From positions 1-64,000 of the forward strand of contig NZ_JABJXS010000003.1 of assembly GCF_013155275.1 (NCBI RefSeq): a stretch of 64,000 nucleotides of DNA, written 5' to 3'. The notes below the pieces were generated by a model. That model had not been told where the DNA came from, did not search any database, and was given only the letters and a program-made list of their open reading frames with translations. A program made the position numbers and the translations under genes. Source of the stretch: Brenneria sp. hezel4-2-4 (GTDB lineage Bacteria; Pseudomonadota; Gammaproteobacteria; Enterobacterales; Enterobacteriaceae). Of this stretch, positions 8,318-17,527 are shown in pieces; positions within the stretch are counted from its first letter, which is position 1, and the number at the start of each line of letters is the position of its first letter.

Positions 8318-9293
8318 TCACCCAATCGCTTTGAGTCCCCGGATCCCGCCTTCCAGCACGCTGCCGTTGTCCGCCGCTTTCACAAAGTCGGCCCACCATT
8401 GCATCATGGGGCGACGTTGTTCCAGATAGTCGCTGCGGTTATAGGCCCGGCGTACTTCATTTTTATCCACATGGGCGAGGGCGGCTTCGATGACATCGGG
8501 CGGAAAGCCTTGCTCATTGAGCGCGGTGCTGGCGATTGACCGCATGCCGTGTGATACCAGAATGCCGCCTAATCCGGCGCGTTTTAGCGCGGCGTTGACC
8601 GTCTGGCTATTCATTGGCTGTAACGGCTTAATGCGGCTGGGAAAAACATATTCCCGGTGGCTGCTTAAGAGCTTCATTAGCGCCAGAATCGCCAGCGCCT
8701 GTTCTGACAGCGGAACGATATGTACCCGCTTCATTTTCATGCGTTCGGCCGGAATGCGCCATTCTTTAGCATCCAGATCGATCTCTTGCCAGCGCGCCTC
8801 TGGCCTGCACCGGCTGGATAGCCTGCACCAGCGTGCGCGCTTTAATGTCGGTAATGTTGATATCGCCGATGGCGGGAAAGATATCCTTTTCGAGGGATCG
8901 CTGAATATCGGAGGCATAGTCGGCGGTGACGCTGCTCTTTTTTAACTGTAGCCAGCGTTCGGCAACGACCTTAAAGGTGTTGGATTGGGTTTCCAGCGCT
9001 TGCCGTTTTAGCGCGTGGTTATGCTCTTGAGGATCGATATCTTTGGCAATTAACGATTTGGTTTCAGTGCGGCGTTTTCGGGCGTCGGCCAGAGTGACGG
9101 CAGGATAGGAACCAAAACTCAGTTTTGCGCGCTTTTTGGTTAAAGGTCGATAGTAGCGGAATTGCCAAAGTTTGCTGCCTCCGGGTTTGATAAGAAGCTC
9201 AAGCCCGTCACCATCATACAGGGAGTAGTCAGTCTCTTTGGGTTTGGCCGCTTTGATCTCAGTATCGCTAAGCGGCCTTGTTTGCCTTGCCAT
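8318..9293 (-). pseudogene. intA: CP4-57-type IntA integrase, internally deleted and frameshifted
   Basis: Both ends are clearly IntA. The N-terminal part from ATG 9293 (GGAGGT 5 bases upstream) begins MARQTRPLSDTEIKAAKP; the C-terminal part in another frame keeps HGMRSIASTALNEQGF, the ALAHVDKNEVRRAYNR box and the catalytic Tyr of AYNRSDYLEQRR. Between RGAL (about residue 168) and RWQEIDLDAKEW some 87 residues known from E. coli IntA are missing, and the frames no longer match, at about 8788-8800. The lost part holds the first catalytic Arg (TRPAEA), so excision by this protein should be impossible. The junction GGCGCGCTGG fits both flanks, so recombination at a short repeat is likely. Confidence 0.9.
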
Positions 9294-9307
9294 AGGTACC
9301 TCCACTA

Positions 9308-9367
9308 AGTTTAGGCCAACAGGAATGAGGGAAACTGCATAGAGTGCCTAAAATTGTGCCTAACAAT
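9308..9367. repeat. candidate integrase arm-type sites
   Basis: Two adjacent 12-mers, GTGCCTAAAATT (9344-9355) and GTGCCTAACAAT (9356-9367), are near-identical direct repeats. A third related copy lies inverted at about 9308-9319 (TTGGCCTAAACT on the minus strand). They sit between the integrase start and the ssrA end, where P4-type integrases have arm-binding sites. Function is inferred from position. Confidence 0.45.
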
Positions 9368-9405
9368 GGTGGAAGCCATAAGATCGCCACAGCGCCCAGT
9401 AGACG

Positions 9406-9442
9406 TAAAAAAGCCCGCAGAGCTTGTGCCATGCAGGCTTTT
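9406..9442 (-). terminator. terminator beyond ssrA
   Basis: On the minus strand AAGCCTGC and GCGGGCTT form an 8-bp stem (one G-U pair) followed by TTTTTTA. It lies about 45 bases past the tmRNA 3' end and should stop ssrA transcription before the integrase remnant. Confidence 0.75.
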
Positions 9443-9484
9443 CGTACTTCATCGGACTTATCTGGTAATACCCGATGTCTAAAT

Positions 9485-9847
9485 TGGTGGAGCTGGGGGG
9501 ATTTGAACCCCCGTCCGGAATTACTCTACCGTTGGTACTACATGCTTAGTCTATCTTTACATTCGCTTGCCAGCTGCGGACAGACACGCCACTAACAAAC
9601 TAGCCTGATTAGATTTAGCGCTTCAACCCCAGGCAAGGCATCCACGCGATCTCTTTTGGGTTTGACCTCTCTTGATCCCCGTCCTAAGAGCGGAGGCTAG
9701 GGAGAGAGGGCTCTCAGCAGGTTATTAAGCTGCTAAAGCGTAGTTTTCGTCGTTTGCGACTATTTTTTTGCGGCTTTTTACGAGGCCAACCGCCCCTCGG
9801 CATGCACCTTGGGCTTTGCAAATCCCGTCGAATCCAGAATCAGCCCC
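9485..9847 (-). ncRNA. ssrA: tmRNA
   Basis: A one-piece tmRNA of 363 nt, the same length as in E. coli. The 5' GGGGCUG pairs with CAGCUCC before the terminal ACCA to form the tRNA acceptor stem, and the T arm GGUUCAAAUCC is present. The reading frame (9722-9757) encodes ANDENYALAA followed by two stops, the classic enterobacterial proteolysis tag; the resume codon is GCA. It works with SmpB, encoded immediately upstream on the same strand, to rescue stalled ribosomes. Its 3' end, starting at TGGTGGAGCTGG on the plus strand, is a well-known attachment site and here borders the island, so the 3' bases are probably attL. Confidence 0.98.
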
Positions 9848-9897
9848 CAAGAAACTGTTGCCAGTATACCAGAACTTATACCACTTAAGCCACCGGC

Positions 9898-10380
9898 TTA
9901 TCGGTTAGCGTTCTTCATGATACGGGCTTTGTCTAATTTCCATTCACGTTCTTTGATGTCATCACGCTTGTCGTGATCTTTCTTACCTTTCGCCACGCCG
10001 ATTTTGACTTTGCTCCAGGCATTTTTCCAGTACATGGATAAGGCGACAACCGTATAACCATCCCGACTGACGCGCCCCAATAACGAGTCCAATTCTCGTT
10101 TGTTGAGTAAGAGTTTACGTGTACGCGTCGGGTCGCAAACCACATGCGAAGACGCAACATTGAGCGGTGTGATGGTGGCGCCGAACAAGTACGCCTCACC
10201 GTCTCTGAATGTTACATAGCTGTCGCTGATATTGGCTTTGCCCGCACGCAGTGATTTTACTTCCCAACCTTGCAATGCAAGCCCTGCCTCAAATTCTTCC
10301 TCAATGAAGTATTCATGGCGGGCGCGCTTGTTTTGCGCAATGGTGGCGGAACCGGGTTTGTACGCTTTTTTCTTTGTCAT
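9898..10380 (-). CDS. smpB: SsrA-binding protein
   Basis: A 160-residue SmpB, full family length. The oligonucleotide-binding core has [26 protein letters not shown] at the front, and the basic C-terminal tail ([24 protein letters not shown]) is the part that enters the empty mRNA channel of a stalled ribosome. SmpB delivers alanyl-tmRNA to the A site. The gene is 50 bases upstream of ssrA on the same strand, the standard arrangement. Normally ratA is the divergent neighbour; here about 3 kb of accessory sequence intervenes. Confidence 0.98.
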   Translation of the reverse strand: MTKKKAYKPGSATIAQNKRARHEYFIEEEFEAGLALQGWEVKSLRAGKANISDSYVTFRDGEAYLFGATITPLNVASSHVVCDPTRTRKLLLNKRELDSLLGRVSRDGYTVVALSMYWKNAWSKVKIGVAKGKKDHDKRDDIKEREWKLDKARIMKNANR

Positions 10381-10530
10381 AGTGCCGTCATTATACTGGA
10401 TGTAAAAGGGAATGAAATCCCTGATGCGCAGGATGTTTTTATGTCCGGGACGACTTGCGTTAAAGAGTTGGGGCCTTAAGGTGACGCCGGACAGGTGCCC
10501 GGCGTGTCGTTGCCTGTCAATGCATGGCTT

Positions 10531-11235
10531 TTACAGGAATTTGACGCATTCCACGTCGATATTTGGCACGATGGCCCCGGCCGACAGAGACAGCAAGAAG
10601 CTGATGCAACGGACGATATCGTCCGTTTGTATTTTGTCGTTGGCGGTGACGCCGGGAAAGCCGCGAGTCATGTCAGTATCGACGAAAGCGGGATTGATAT
10701 TGGAAACTTTAATATTATACGGCAGCAAGTCGAGCATTAACGATTCGGAGAACCCTAACAACGCATGCTTGGACGCGCTATAGGCTCCGATGCCCGGTAT
10801 GGGCCGCCTTGCCGAATTGCTGGCGATATTAAAAATATAGCCCTGCTTATTTTCCCGCATCAGATTAACCACCGTGTGGGTGATCAAAAACGGTGACAGG
10901 AAGTTGACCGTCGTCAGGTCAAGCAATCGCTGGTAATCGATATCCACCGTACCGCTATAAAAAATACCGGCGTTATTAATCAGAACGGCGATATTTTTTT
11001 TCTGACTCAATGCCCGACATACTTTTTCGACCGCGTGTCTATCTGAAAAGTCCGCCGCTTTGATGTCGATACGGCATGACGGATTGATGTTTTGCCATTC
11101 CGTCATGAGCTGCTCGATCCGATCGTGACGTCGTATTATTGCAATAACATCGTATTCGCCCTGTTGGATGAAGTACTCGGTCACCGCTTTGCCAATCCCT
11201 CTGGCTGCGCCTGTAATCACGACGGACTTGCTCAT
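10531..11235 (-). CDS. short-chain dehydrogenase/reductase, last gene of accessory operon
   Basis: A 234-residue classical SDR. The nucleotide motif is TGAARGIG (residues 9-16), the structural motif NNAG (87-90), and the catalytic Tyr152 and Lys156 lie in AYSASKHA with a Ser in NIASNS just before. The substrate cannot be told. I chose ATG 11235 because GGAG lies 7 bases upstream and the Rossmann motif starts at once; the frame extends further but the added residues look like read-back into the previous gene. The start overlaps the end of the cupin gene by 4 bases, so the two are coupled. Probably it oxidises or reduces the product made by its operon partners. Confidence 0.8.
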   Translation of the reverse strand: MSKSVVITGAARGIGKAVTEYFIQQGEYDVIAIIRRHDRIEQLMTEWQNINPSCRIDIKAADFSDRHAVEKVCRALSQKKNIAVLINNAGIFYSGTVDIDYQRLLDLTTVNFLSPFLITHTVVNLMRENKQGYIFNIASNSARRPIPGIGAYSASKHALLGFSESLMLDLLPYNIKVSNINPAFVDTDMTRGFPGVTANDKIQTDDIVRCISFLLSLSAGAIVPNIDVECVKFL

Positions 11236-11747
11236 GGTTTTTCTCCATAGCAGTAGCGTTTTATCCAGGCTTCGTGTTGCGGATAGCGTGTCGATAGTTC
11301 GTGATATTGCGCGATTGCGGAGTCGTAGATTTCCCAACCAGGTAGAACAATTTCACTGACCAGTCCGTATGATGCGCCGGGCGATAATTCCGTTGATTTC
11401 CATACTTCGCCGGGCGCCACCAGTTGAAGTTTGTGACCGTTGCGGATATCCGGCCCGAGAATATGTTCCTCTGTTTTTCCGTCAGGATGAATAAAGCGGT
11501 AGGTAAGCGGTGCGCCTGAATGATAAAAATGCAGGATAGGCGAAATATTTTTATGAAAATATCCGATAGGGCTGTCGTCAGTCAGAAGATAATAAATGCA
11601 GGTTGATAACGTTCTAAGACCGTTGTTGTGTTCACGCTCGGTTTGTATTTTTTCCGGACTGCGGTAAGTTTCGTTATAGTATCCGCCTTCTTCGTGTTTT
11701 TTCAGCGCTAATAACTCAATGAGTTGGTGTTTGTTCAGATGTGGCAT
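11232..11747 (-). CDS. cupin_5 (DUF985) family protein
   Basis: A 171-residue protein of the cupin_5 family (RmlC-like jelly roll). Typical features are EEGGYYNETYRS near the N-terminus, the TCIYYLLTDDSPIGYFHK stretch, HFYHSGAPL and LVAPGEVWKSTEL, and the ending VLPGWEI. Members are often called sugar epimerase-like or cupin proteins of unknown substrate. It is the middle gene of a three-gene minus-strand operon, about 50 bases after the epimerase gene and overlapping the SDR. Association with a sugar-nucleotide-type epimerase and an SDR suggests work on a sugar-like substrate, which is inference. Confidence 0.8.
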   Translation of the reverse strand: MPHLNKHQLIELLALKKHEEGGYYNETYRSPEKIQTEREHNNGLRTLSTCIYYLLTDDSPIGYFHKNISPILHFYHSGAPLTYRFIHPDGKTEEHILGPDIRNGHKLQLVAPGEVWKSTELSPGASYGLVSEIVLPGWEIYDSAIAQYHELSTRYPQHEAWIKRYCYGEKP

Positions 11748-11800
11748 AACAATCCTCCGTTAATTGCTATTGTCCTTGATACCCGATGCCGTTCGTTGTT

Positions 11801-12784
11801 TTAGATTGGGTAGGGCATATTTTCAAAAACCTGGTCATGATATCTATGCCAACCGATTTTTTCGGCAAGCGGGCTGCGAAATGAACGTTGTTGAGACAAA
11901 CAGTCGAGCGCGTATTCAAATGTGTATTTAGGCCGCCAGTTAAGTACCCGTTGAGCTTTTTCATTGACATATACGCGGTCAATACGAGGGAACAGTTTCC
12001 ATCCTAATGCCGCGTATATCTCACGATATTGTGGGAAGAGTTTACCGACTATGGCGTCGGCATTTTTATTGAGAAGTAAGCAATGTTCTTTTTTAAATGG
12101 CGTGGTGGTGCTGAGAAGAAATCTGTCAAAACCGTTTTTCGGCGTATAGGTTAATGCTGCGCAAAGATGGGCGTTAACCGCGTCTTCGACATCTATTCGT
12201 CGGTAAAGCAATTCATTGACTTTCGCATTGTCCCCACAGTAATGCGCTCTGATCGCCGGGTTATCGTCATCTTCATAAAAGAATCGCGATACGCGAAAGA
12301 CAATGCAATTTAAGCCATGATTGCGCGAAAAAATTCGGCAAAGTTCTTCAGAACCCAATTTTGTTACGCCGTAAATATTTTTACTTTCGATCTGTTTATT
12401 TTCATCAATCCAACTTGATGGCAAATACGCATCGGGCGACAGACTATCGCCATACACGCTCGTGGTACTTGAGAAAATGAACGACTTAACGTTGTGCATT
12501 GCCGCGGACTGCAAGAGGTTATAGGTACCTAGCGTATTAGTTTCAATAAATTCTTTATAAGAATGCGTGACGATGTGCGGTTTATGCAGCGCTGCGGTAT
12601 GAAAAACGATATCAATACCTTGCATACAGCTATCGACGAGCGTTCTGTTATTAATACAGCCGATGACATTCGTTTCTTCAGACTGTCTTTTATCCAGCCC
12701 AATAACTTCAAATCCTCTTTCTTTACATTTAATCGATAATGCTGTTCCCAGATTCCCGCTACTTCCTGTTATTAAAACCCTCAT
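11801..12784 (-). CDS. NAD-dependent epimerase/dehydratase
   Basis: A 327-residue extended SDR of the sugar-nucleotide epimerase type. The NAD motif is TGSSGNLG (residues 6-13), followed by FHTAALHKPH, a Ser-rich SSTTSVYG segment (105-112) and the catalytic Tyr138/Lys142 pair in IYGVTKLG. The C-terminal part with VLNWRPKYTFEYAL is typical of UDP-sugar epimerases and dehydratases. The exact substrate is unknown. It is the first gene of a minus-strand operon with a cupin_5 protein and an SDR, lying between smpB and ratA where most enterobacteria have nothing. The genes are more AT-rich than their neighbours, which suggests transfer. Confidence 0.8.
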   Translation of the reverse strand: MRVLITGSSGNLGTALSIKCKERGFEVIGLDKRQSEETNVIGCINNRTLVDSCMQGIDIVFHTAALHKPHIVTHSYKEFIETNTLGTYNLLQSAAMHNVKSFIFSSTTSVYGDSLSPDAYLPSSWIDENKQIESKNIYGVTKLGSEELCRIFSRNHGLNCIVFRVSRFFYEDDDNPAIRAHYCGDNAKVNELLYRRIDVEDAVNAHLCAALTYTPKNGFDRFLLSTTTPFKKEHCLLLNKNADAIVGKLFPQYREIYAALGWKLFPRIDRVYVNEKAQRVLNWRPKYTFEYALDCLSQQRSFRSPLAEKIGWHRYHDQVFENMPYPI

Positions 12785-13401
12785 AAATCACCTCATTTTG
12801 TTAACACTAATTAGTCCATTTCAACAGCCGCAATGCTCCCTGATGCCATACTTAGGGCTGTGATAGGTAACGATATAGGATGAAATCCATTATTTTCCAT
12901 GTCCGATAAACGGACGGGTTGTTAAGATTATCTTATGCTTTTTTTTATCTTATGGGTTAGGAATTTTCTGTATATTTGTTTTTATGTCATTTAAAGTGAT
13001 TTAAATTCAAATCATTATAATTTTAATGATAAGCTTGGTATTGAGTAAAAGAATACCTTATGACATAAAAATATAAATAATAATAAACATATAGTATTCG
13101 GATAGTGTTGTAAGTGCGAAATGCGATCGTCTCTTTCAGTGAGCGACCCGCTCGGGACATAATGCTCTGTAAGAGGTCGTGATAGTCAATATGAGGTATT
13201 CCGTGAGCCACTTAAAACGGCGGGATATGATGTTGGCGGTTATCCCTGAAGGTGACGCCTGTGTGGCTGGCGGTACGCAATAACCCCGCCGTAGGACTAG
13301 GGTCACGGTTGATGATATTGTGCGATAGTGCGCGCAGAATTTTTATCTGTCGGCTTATCAGTGCTATTATTTTGCGCGTTTTATGAATCACGGAAAATTG
13401 T
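12785..13401. other. long AT-rich intergenic region
   Basis: About 600 bases between the divergent epimerase operon and ratA. The left half, very AT-rich, should contain the epimerase promoter; the right end holds the ratA promoter and ribosome site. One short frame (13023-13211, minus) has no domain and is not supported. No clear hairpin with a T-run is seen. Confidence 0.4.
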
Positions 13402-13836
13402 ATGCCGAAAATAAGTCGTTCTGCCCTGGTGCCGTTTAGCGCGGAGCAGATGTACCAATTGGTGAATGATGTCTCTTCGTATCCTGCTTTTTTGCCGGGT
13501 TGTACCGGTAGCCGGGTGCTTTCCGCTACGCCGGATGAAATGACCGCCGCCGTTGATGTCGCCAAGGCGGGAATTCGCAAGACATTTACCACACGCAATA
13601 CGCTGACCAACAATCAGAATATCAATATGCAACTGGTTGACGGGCCTTTCCGCCAGTTGACGGGAGATTGGCATTTTACGCCATTGAGCAATGATGCTTG
13701 CAAAGTTGAACTGCATCTTGATTTTGAATTCACCAATGCTTTGATAGAACTCGCTTTCGGTAAAGTTTTCAAGGATCTGGCGGGAAATATGGTTCAGGCG
13801 TTCACACAACGCGCCAAAGAGGTTTACAGTGCCTGA
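13402..13836 (+). CDS. ratA: START-domain toxin/ubiquinone-binding family protein RatA
   Basis: A 144-residue single-domain START-like (polyketide cyclase) protein. It opens [21 protein letters not shown] and contains the [14 protein letters not shown] stretch, matching E. coli RatA along its length. The E. coli protein was described as a toxin that blocks 70S assembly, while the family as a whole (Coq10-like) binds ubiquinone; the true role here is open. It overlaps rnfH by 8 bases, so the two are co-translated, as in E. coli. Confidence 0.93.
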   Translation: MPKISRSALVPFSAEQMYQLVNDVSSYPAFLPGCTGSRVLSATPDEMTAAVDVAKAGIRKTFTTRNTLTNNQNINMQLVDGPFRQLTGDWHFTPLSNDACKVELHLDFEFTNALIELAFGKVFKDLAGNMVQAFTQRAKEVYSA

Positions 13837-14113
13837 TATTTGCGTTGACGTGGTTTATGCCTTACCGGAGCGTCAATATCTGCGGACGATAACCTTAGCG
13901 CAAGGCAGTTCGGTCGAAGAGGCGATTATTGCCTCGGGGTTGCTGGAGCTGCGGGGAGAGATTGATCTACAGACCAACAAAGTCGGGATCTACAGCAGGG
14001 CAGTCAAGCTGACCGATATTCTCAATGATGGCGATCGCGTGGAGATTTATCGCCCGTTGATCGCCGACCCGAAAGAGCTGCGACGTCAGCGAGCCGAGCG
14101 CTCAAAAAAATAA
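13829..14113 (+). CDS. rnfH: RnfH family ubiquitin-like protein
   Basis: A 94-residue beta-grasp protein of the RnfH/UPF0125 family, with the typical start of a [13 protein letters not shown] strand, the core [20 protein letters not shown] and the basic end ([13 protein letters not shown]). Its role is not settled; it accompanies ratA in a two-gene toxin-antitoxin-like pair in most enterobacteria. It overlaps the end of ratA. A small hairpin (ATAAGGC / GCCTTAT, about 14110-14131) at its stop may end the transcript. Confidence 0.92.
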   Translation: MPDICVDVVYALPERQYLRTITLAQGSSVEEAIIASGLLELRGEIDLQTNKVGIYSRAVKLTDILNDGDRVEIYRPLIADPKELRRQRAERSKK

Positions 14114-14211
14114 GGCCTCTGGAGCCTTATCCGCACAGCGGAAACCGTTCCTGATAAAACAGTTGGTCTTCGCCGTGTCGGATTAGCGTCTACTCCGCCG
14201 GCCGTACCCGA

Positions 14212-14547
14212 TTAATTCAGTGCGGGTTTGTTATCGATATGGGTCAACACGCCGCCGCTATTAAAAGTGAGCGTCAGGGTTTGTTGTTTTACCGACTCAT
14301 GACCCGGCTGTTGGCGGAAGACGTAAAACCAGGTATCGCTGCCAAACGGATCCTGCAACATCGGTGTTCCCAGGGTGTAAGCGACCTGTTGTTTAGTCAT
14401 TCCGGTATGAATTTTGGCGACATCACCCGGTGCCAGATAGTTTCCCTGATTGATGTCTGGCCGATAAACCACTTTCTCTAACGTGGAACAACCGGCAGTC
14501 AGCATAACAACCACCGCAGCGACGACAGTCAGCGTTTTACAGCGCAT
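14212..14547 (-). CDS. bamE: outer-membrane assembly lipoprotein BamE
   Basis: A 111-residue lipoprotein of the BAM complex, which inserts beta-barrel proteins into the outer membrane. The signal peptide [16 protein letters not shown] ends in the lipobox LTAGC, so the mature protein begins at that Cys. The SmpA/OmlA fold follows, with [23 protein letters not shown] and DTWFYVFR. I chose ATG 14547 because it begins the signal peptide with AAGGA upstream; the frame continues upstream for 23 codons that are not needed. It lies between recN and rnfH, the conserved order. Confidence 0.95.
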   Translation of the reverse strand: MRCKTLTVVAAVVVMLTAGCSTLEKVVYRPDINQGNYLAPGDVAKIHTGMTKQQVAYTLGTPMLQDPFGSDTWFYVFRQQPGHESVKQQTLTLTFNSGGVLTHIDNKPALN

Positions 14548-14712
14548 AGTGATTACATTCCTTAAGGGCATAGGTTGCCGATGATAATAGACCTTGCCTG
14601 ACTTGAAAACCTGCAAGATCCCTGTATGACCCCAAGAAGGCGAAAAAGTTGAGATTTTTTATGGCGGGCTATCCGTGCCCGCCACCCTTACGGGCCGTCA
14701 CTGCGTGACGTT

Positions 14713-14735
14713 AAAAAATGCTCCGGCATTTTTTT
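14713..14735 (-). terminator. terminator of recN
   Basis: AAAAAATGC, loop TCCG, then GCATTTTTTT form a stem about 35 bases beyond the recN stop. The A/T flanks make it usable on both strands. A further 7-bp GC hairpin (GGCGGGC / GCCCGCC, 14662-14682) lies next to it. Confidence 0.75.
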
Positions 14736-14770
14736 ATGGCGGCTATCCCTGCCCGTCACAGGATTCAGCC

Positions 14771-16432
14771 TTATGCGGCCAGAAGTTCTTTGGCGTTCGC
14801 CAGCGTGTTTTTAGTCACGGCGCTTCCGCCTAACAGGCGCGCCAGTTCCTGTAACCGGGCGCGTTTATCAAGCGGCTGCATCAGCGTTTCCGTTTCTGCG
14901 CCGTCGGTTTGTTTGCTGACAAAGAAGTGCTGGTGACCGCAACCGGCGACCTGCGGTAGATGAGTGACGCACATAACCTGCGTCGATTCGCCAAGCTGAC
15001 GCAGCATTTTGCCCACAATCGCCGCTGTCGGGCCGCTGATCCCCACATCGACCTCATCGAAAATCAGCGCCGGCGTGTCCATTTTACGGGCGGTGATAAC
15101 CTGAACGATCAGCGCGATACGGGAAAGCTCTCCACCGGAGGCCACTTTGGCTAACGCCTGATGCGGTTGCCCGGGGTTGGTGGTGACGCAAAACTCAATG
15201 CTGTCCGCGCCGCTGGCCGTCAGGTATTCCGGCGTAAACTTCACGTCAATGGTGAAGTGTCCGTGCGGCATAGCCAGTTCATGCATATTGGATGTGATGA
15301 GCTGGGCCAGCTCGTTGGCATAGTATTGCCGACGCGCGTGTAATTGCTCGGCGATATGCAGCGCCTGTTGATGATATTCGCTTACGGCGCCGCTCAAGGT
15401 TTTGTGGTCGCTTTCCTGTTGTTCCAGCAGCAGTTGCTCTTCCAAAAGTTGTTGATGGAATGCGGGCAATGCTTCCGGTGGAACATGATGTTTACGCGCC
15501 AGCGACAACTGGCGGGATAGCCGTTGCTCCAGTTCGTATAGTCGGATTGGATCGAGATCCATTTGCTCGCTGTAATGGCGCAGTTCATCGCTGGCTTCGC
15601 TGATTTGGATGCCCGCTTCCTCCAGCATGGAAAGCACGCCGGACAGCTTGTCGTCCATGCCGACCAATTCGGTGAGCTGATGTTTGACGGTGTGCAGCAT
15701 GCCGAGCATATTTTGCTCTTCGTCCTCGCTGAGCAACTGTAACGTCTGCTGGCTCAGCGCCAGCCGTTGCCCGCTGTTCGCCAGACGCTTGTATTCGACA
15801 TCGATCTGTTCGTATTCGCCTGGCTGAGGCGCAAACTCATTCAGCTCTTTCAACTGGTATTGCAGCAGTTCGCGTCGCGCTTCCCGCTCGATGGTAGCTT
15901 GTTGCAACTGCGCCAGTGCGCGGCAGCTTTGGTGCCATTGCTGCCAGATTTGCTGCATGGCGCCAAGTAATTGAGGCTCGTCTGCGTAGGCATCCAGCAG
16001 ATGTTTCTGGTGTTCGGGCCTGAGCAGCAGCTGATGCGCATGCTGGCCGTGAAGCTGGATAAGATGTTGGCCAAGCTCGCGCAACTGAGAAAGCGGCACC
16101 GCGGTGCCGTTGATAAAACCACGGGAACGGCCGTCGGCGCCAATGACCCGGCGTAGCAGGCACTCGTTGCTGTCGTCCAGTTGGTTTTGCTCCAGCCACC
16201 GGTGGGCGCCGGGCGTGTCCGCCAGCGAAAAACGGGCGCAGATATCAGCGCGGGGCGCCCCCGGCCTTACCATGCTGGCGTCGGAACGATTTCCCAGACA
16301 CAGACCGAGGGCATCAATCGCAATGGATTTCCCGGCGCCGGTTTCCCCGGTGATAACGCTCATTCCTGCCTGGAAATCGATTTCCAATTCGCGCACGATG
16401 GCGAAGTTACTGATAGTGAGTTGCGCCAGCAT
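14771..16432 (-). CDS. recN: DNA repair protein RecN
   Basis: A 553-residue SMC-like ATPase for double-strand-break repair, same length as E. coli RecN. The N-terminus carries the Walker A motif GETGAGKS near residues 29-36. A long coiled coil rich in Gln and Leu fills about 160-370. The C-terminus has the [11 protein letters not shown] signature and Walker [14 protein letters not shown]. The protein bridges DNA ends and helps RecA. Three LexA-like boxes lie just upstream (16441-16498), so the gene is SOS-induced. Its neighbours bamE and nadK are as in E. coli. Confidence 0.97.
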   Translation of the reverse strand: MLAQLTISNFAIVRELEIDFQAGMSVITGETGAGKSIAIDALGLCLGNRSDASMVRPGAPRADICARFSLADTPGAHRWLEQNQLDDSNECLLRRVIGADGRSRGFINGTAVPLSQLRELGQHLIQLHGQHAHQLLLRPEHQKHLLDAYADEPQLLGAMQQIWQQWHQSCRALAQLQQATIEREARRELLQYQLKELNEFAPQPGEYEQIDVEYKRLANSGQRLALSQQTLQLLSEDEEQNMLGMLHTVKHQLTELVGMDDKLSGVLSMLEEAGIQISEASDELRHYSEQMDLDPIRLYELEQRLSRQLSLARKHHVPPEALPAFHQQLLEEQLLLEQQESDHKTLSGAVSEYHQQALHIAEQLHARRQYYANELAQLITSNMHELAMPHGHFTIDVKFTPEYLTASGADSIEFCVTTNPGQPHQALAKVASGGELSRIALIVQVITARKMDTPALIFDEVDVGISGPTAAIVGKMLRQLGESTQVMCVTHLPQVAGCGHQHFFVSKQTDGAETETLMQPLDKRARLQELARLLGGSAVTKNTLANAKELLAA

Positions 16433-16440
16433 GATAGTTT

Positions 16441-16498
16441 CCTGTATGTAAGTACATGGTGTAATTACATACAGTATAAACTGGTTTTATATACAGTA
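16441..16498 (-). promoter_or_regulatory. LexA operator cluster in front of recN
   Basis: On the minus strand, TACTGTATATAAAACCAGTT (16479-16498) matches CTG-N10-CAG fully. TACTGTATGTAATTACACCA (16457-16476) and the reverse-oriented copy at 16441-16460 match it with a change in one half. The first box is the one I recall from the E. coli recN operator. Multiple boxes predict tight repression and strong SOS induction. Confidence 0.85.
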
Positions 16499-16516
16499 AA
16501 GTAGCTGAAGACAAAT

Positions 16517-17395
16517 TTAGAACAATTTTTTAGACCAGCCGAGCTTTGTGCTTAATGTATTGAAATAACTGTAATTTTCAGGATGAATTAGATTCAGGTA
16601 ATTTTCGCTGCGGCGAATCAGCACCTCTTCTCTTTCCTGTAGCGGTAATGAAATCTGGCTGTCGCAACTGATTTCCAGATCGCTGGTGGTGTGGGAAAAT
16701 TTTAACCGGATGGTGCTGCTGCTGTTAATGACCAGCGGGCGGGCCGAGAGCGTATGGGGAAACATGGGCACCAGCGCGATGGCATCCAGCGAGGGCGTCA
16801 GGATCGGACCGCCGCCCGATAATGAATAGGCGGTCGAACCGGTTGGCGTGGAGATAATCAGGCCGTCTGAACGTTGAGAAAACGCGAAGTTGTCGTCGAT
16901 GTAGACTTCAAATTCGATCATATGCGCCACTTTGCCGGGATGGAGCACGATTTCATTAATGGCGGTGCTGCTGCTGCTGGGTTGATCGGCACGGCAGATA
17001 TGCGCTTCCAGCATAAAACGCCGTTCGCTCAGGTAGTGGCCGTTTAATACTTCGGATAGCTGCTGCTGGGCCTGATCGGGATCCAGATCGGTCAGGAAAC
17101 CGAGATTGCCGCGGTTAACGCCGATGACCTGAATGTCATAGCGTGATAACACGCGGGCCGCGCCCAGCATGTTGCCGTCGCCGCCCACCACCACCGCCAG
17201 ATCGGCTTGTTGGCCGATATCGGCCAGGCTGGCGGTTCGGGCGCCTTTCAGATTCAGGTCGAGGGCAATCTGCTGCTCAATAAGCACCGCATAACCTTTC
17301 GCGGTCAGCCAGTGATAGAGCATTTCGTGAGTTGCCAGCGCGGTGGGGTGGCGCGGGTGGCCGACGATGCCAATACAATTAAATGGTTTAACCAT
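16517..17395 (-). CDS. nadK: NAD kinase
   Basis: A 292-residue NAD kinase, the same length as the E. coli enzyme, that phosphorylates NAD to NADP using ATP. The family motifs are GGDGN (in [15 protein letters not shown]), the TAINE stretch and SRPLVIN-type core ([16 protein letters not shown]), and [17 protein letters not shown] chose ATG 17395, which begins [17 protein letters not shown] as in relatives; the open frame runs much further upstream only because it lies antisense to grpE. It is divergent from grpE, an arrangement conserved in enterobacteria. Confidence 0.97.
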   Translation of the reverse strand: MVKPFNCIGIVGHPRHPTALATHEMLYHWLTAKGYAVLIEQQIALDLNLKGARTASLADIGQQADLAVVVGGDGNMLGAARVLSRYDIQVIGVNRGNLGFLTDLDPDQAQQQLSEVLNGHYLSERRFMLEAHICRADQPSSSSTAINEIVLHPGKVAHMIEFEVYIDDNFAFSQRSDGLIISTPTGSTAYSLSGGGPILTPSLDAIALVPMFPHTLSARPLVINSSSTIRLKFSHTTSDLEISCDSQISLPLQEREEVLIRRSENYLNLIHPENYSYFNTLSTKLGWSKKLF

Positions 17396-17458
17396 TGCTG
17401 TCGTTATCCTCAGCGTGATGTGCCCGATGTCGGGTGAAACCAATATGTGACTGGTTCC

Positions 17459-17486
17459 CTTGCATCCCCGGTTTTGATCCCCATAA
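17459..17486 (+). promoter_or_regulatory. sigma-32 (heat-shock) promoter of grpE
   Basis: CTTGCAT (17459-17465), a 13-base spacer and CCCCATAA (17479-17486) fit the sigma-32 consensus CTTGAAA-N13-CCCCATnT. It is 41 bases before the grpE start and the GATCCCCATAATAAG segment matches what I recall from the E. coli grpE promoter. Confidence 0.8.
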
Positions 17487-17527
17487 TAAGCAACTAGCGA
17501 GATTAATGCTAAACCGCGGAGAATTTC

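Noticed and set aside
8285-8945. Plus-strand frames over the integrase remnant
   Set aside because: They are the reverse of the IntA coding sequence.
13023-13211. 62-codon minus-strand frame between the epimerase operon and ratA
   Set aside because: Very Tyr/Ile-rich from AT-rich DNA, no family resemblance.
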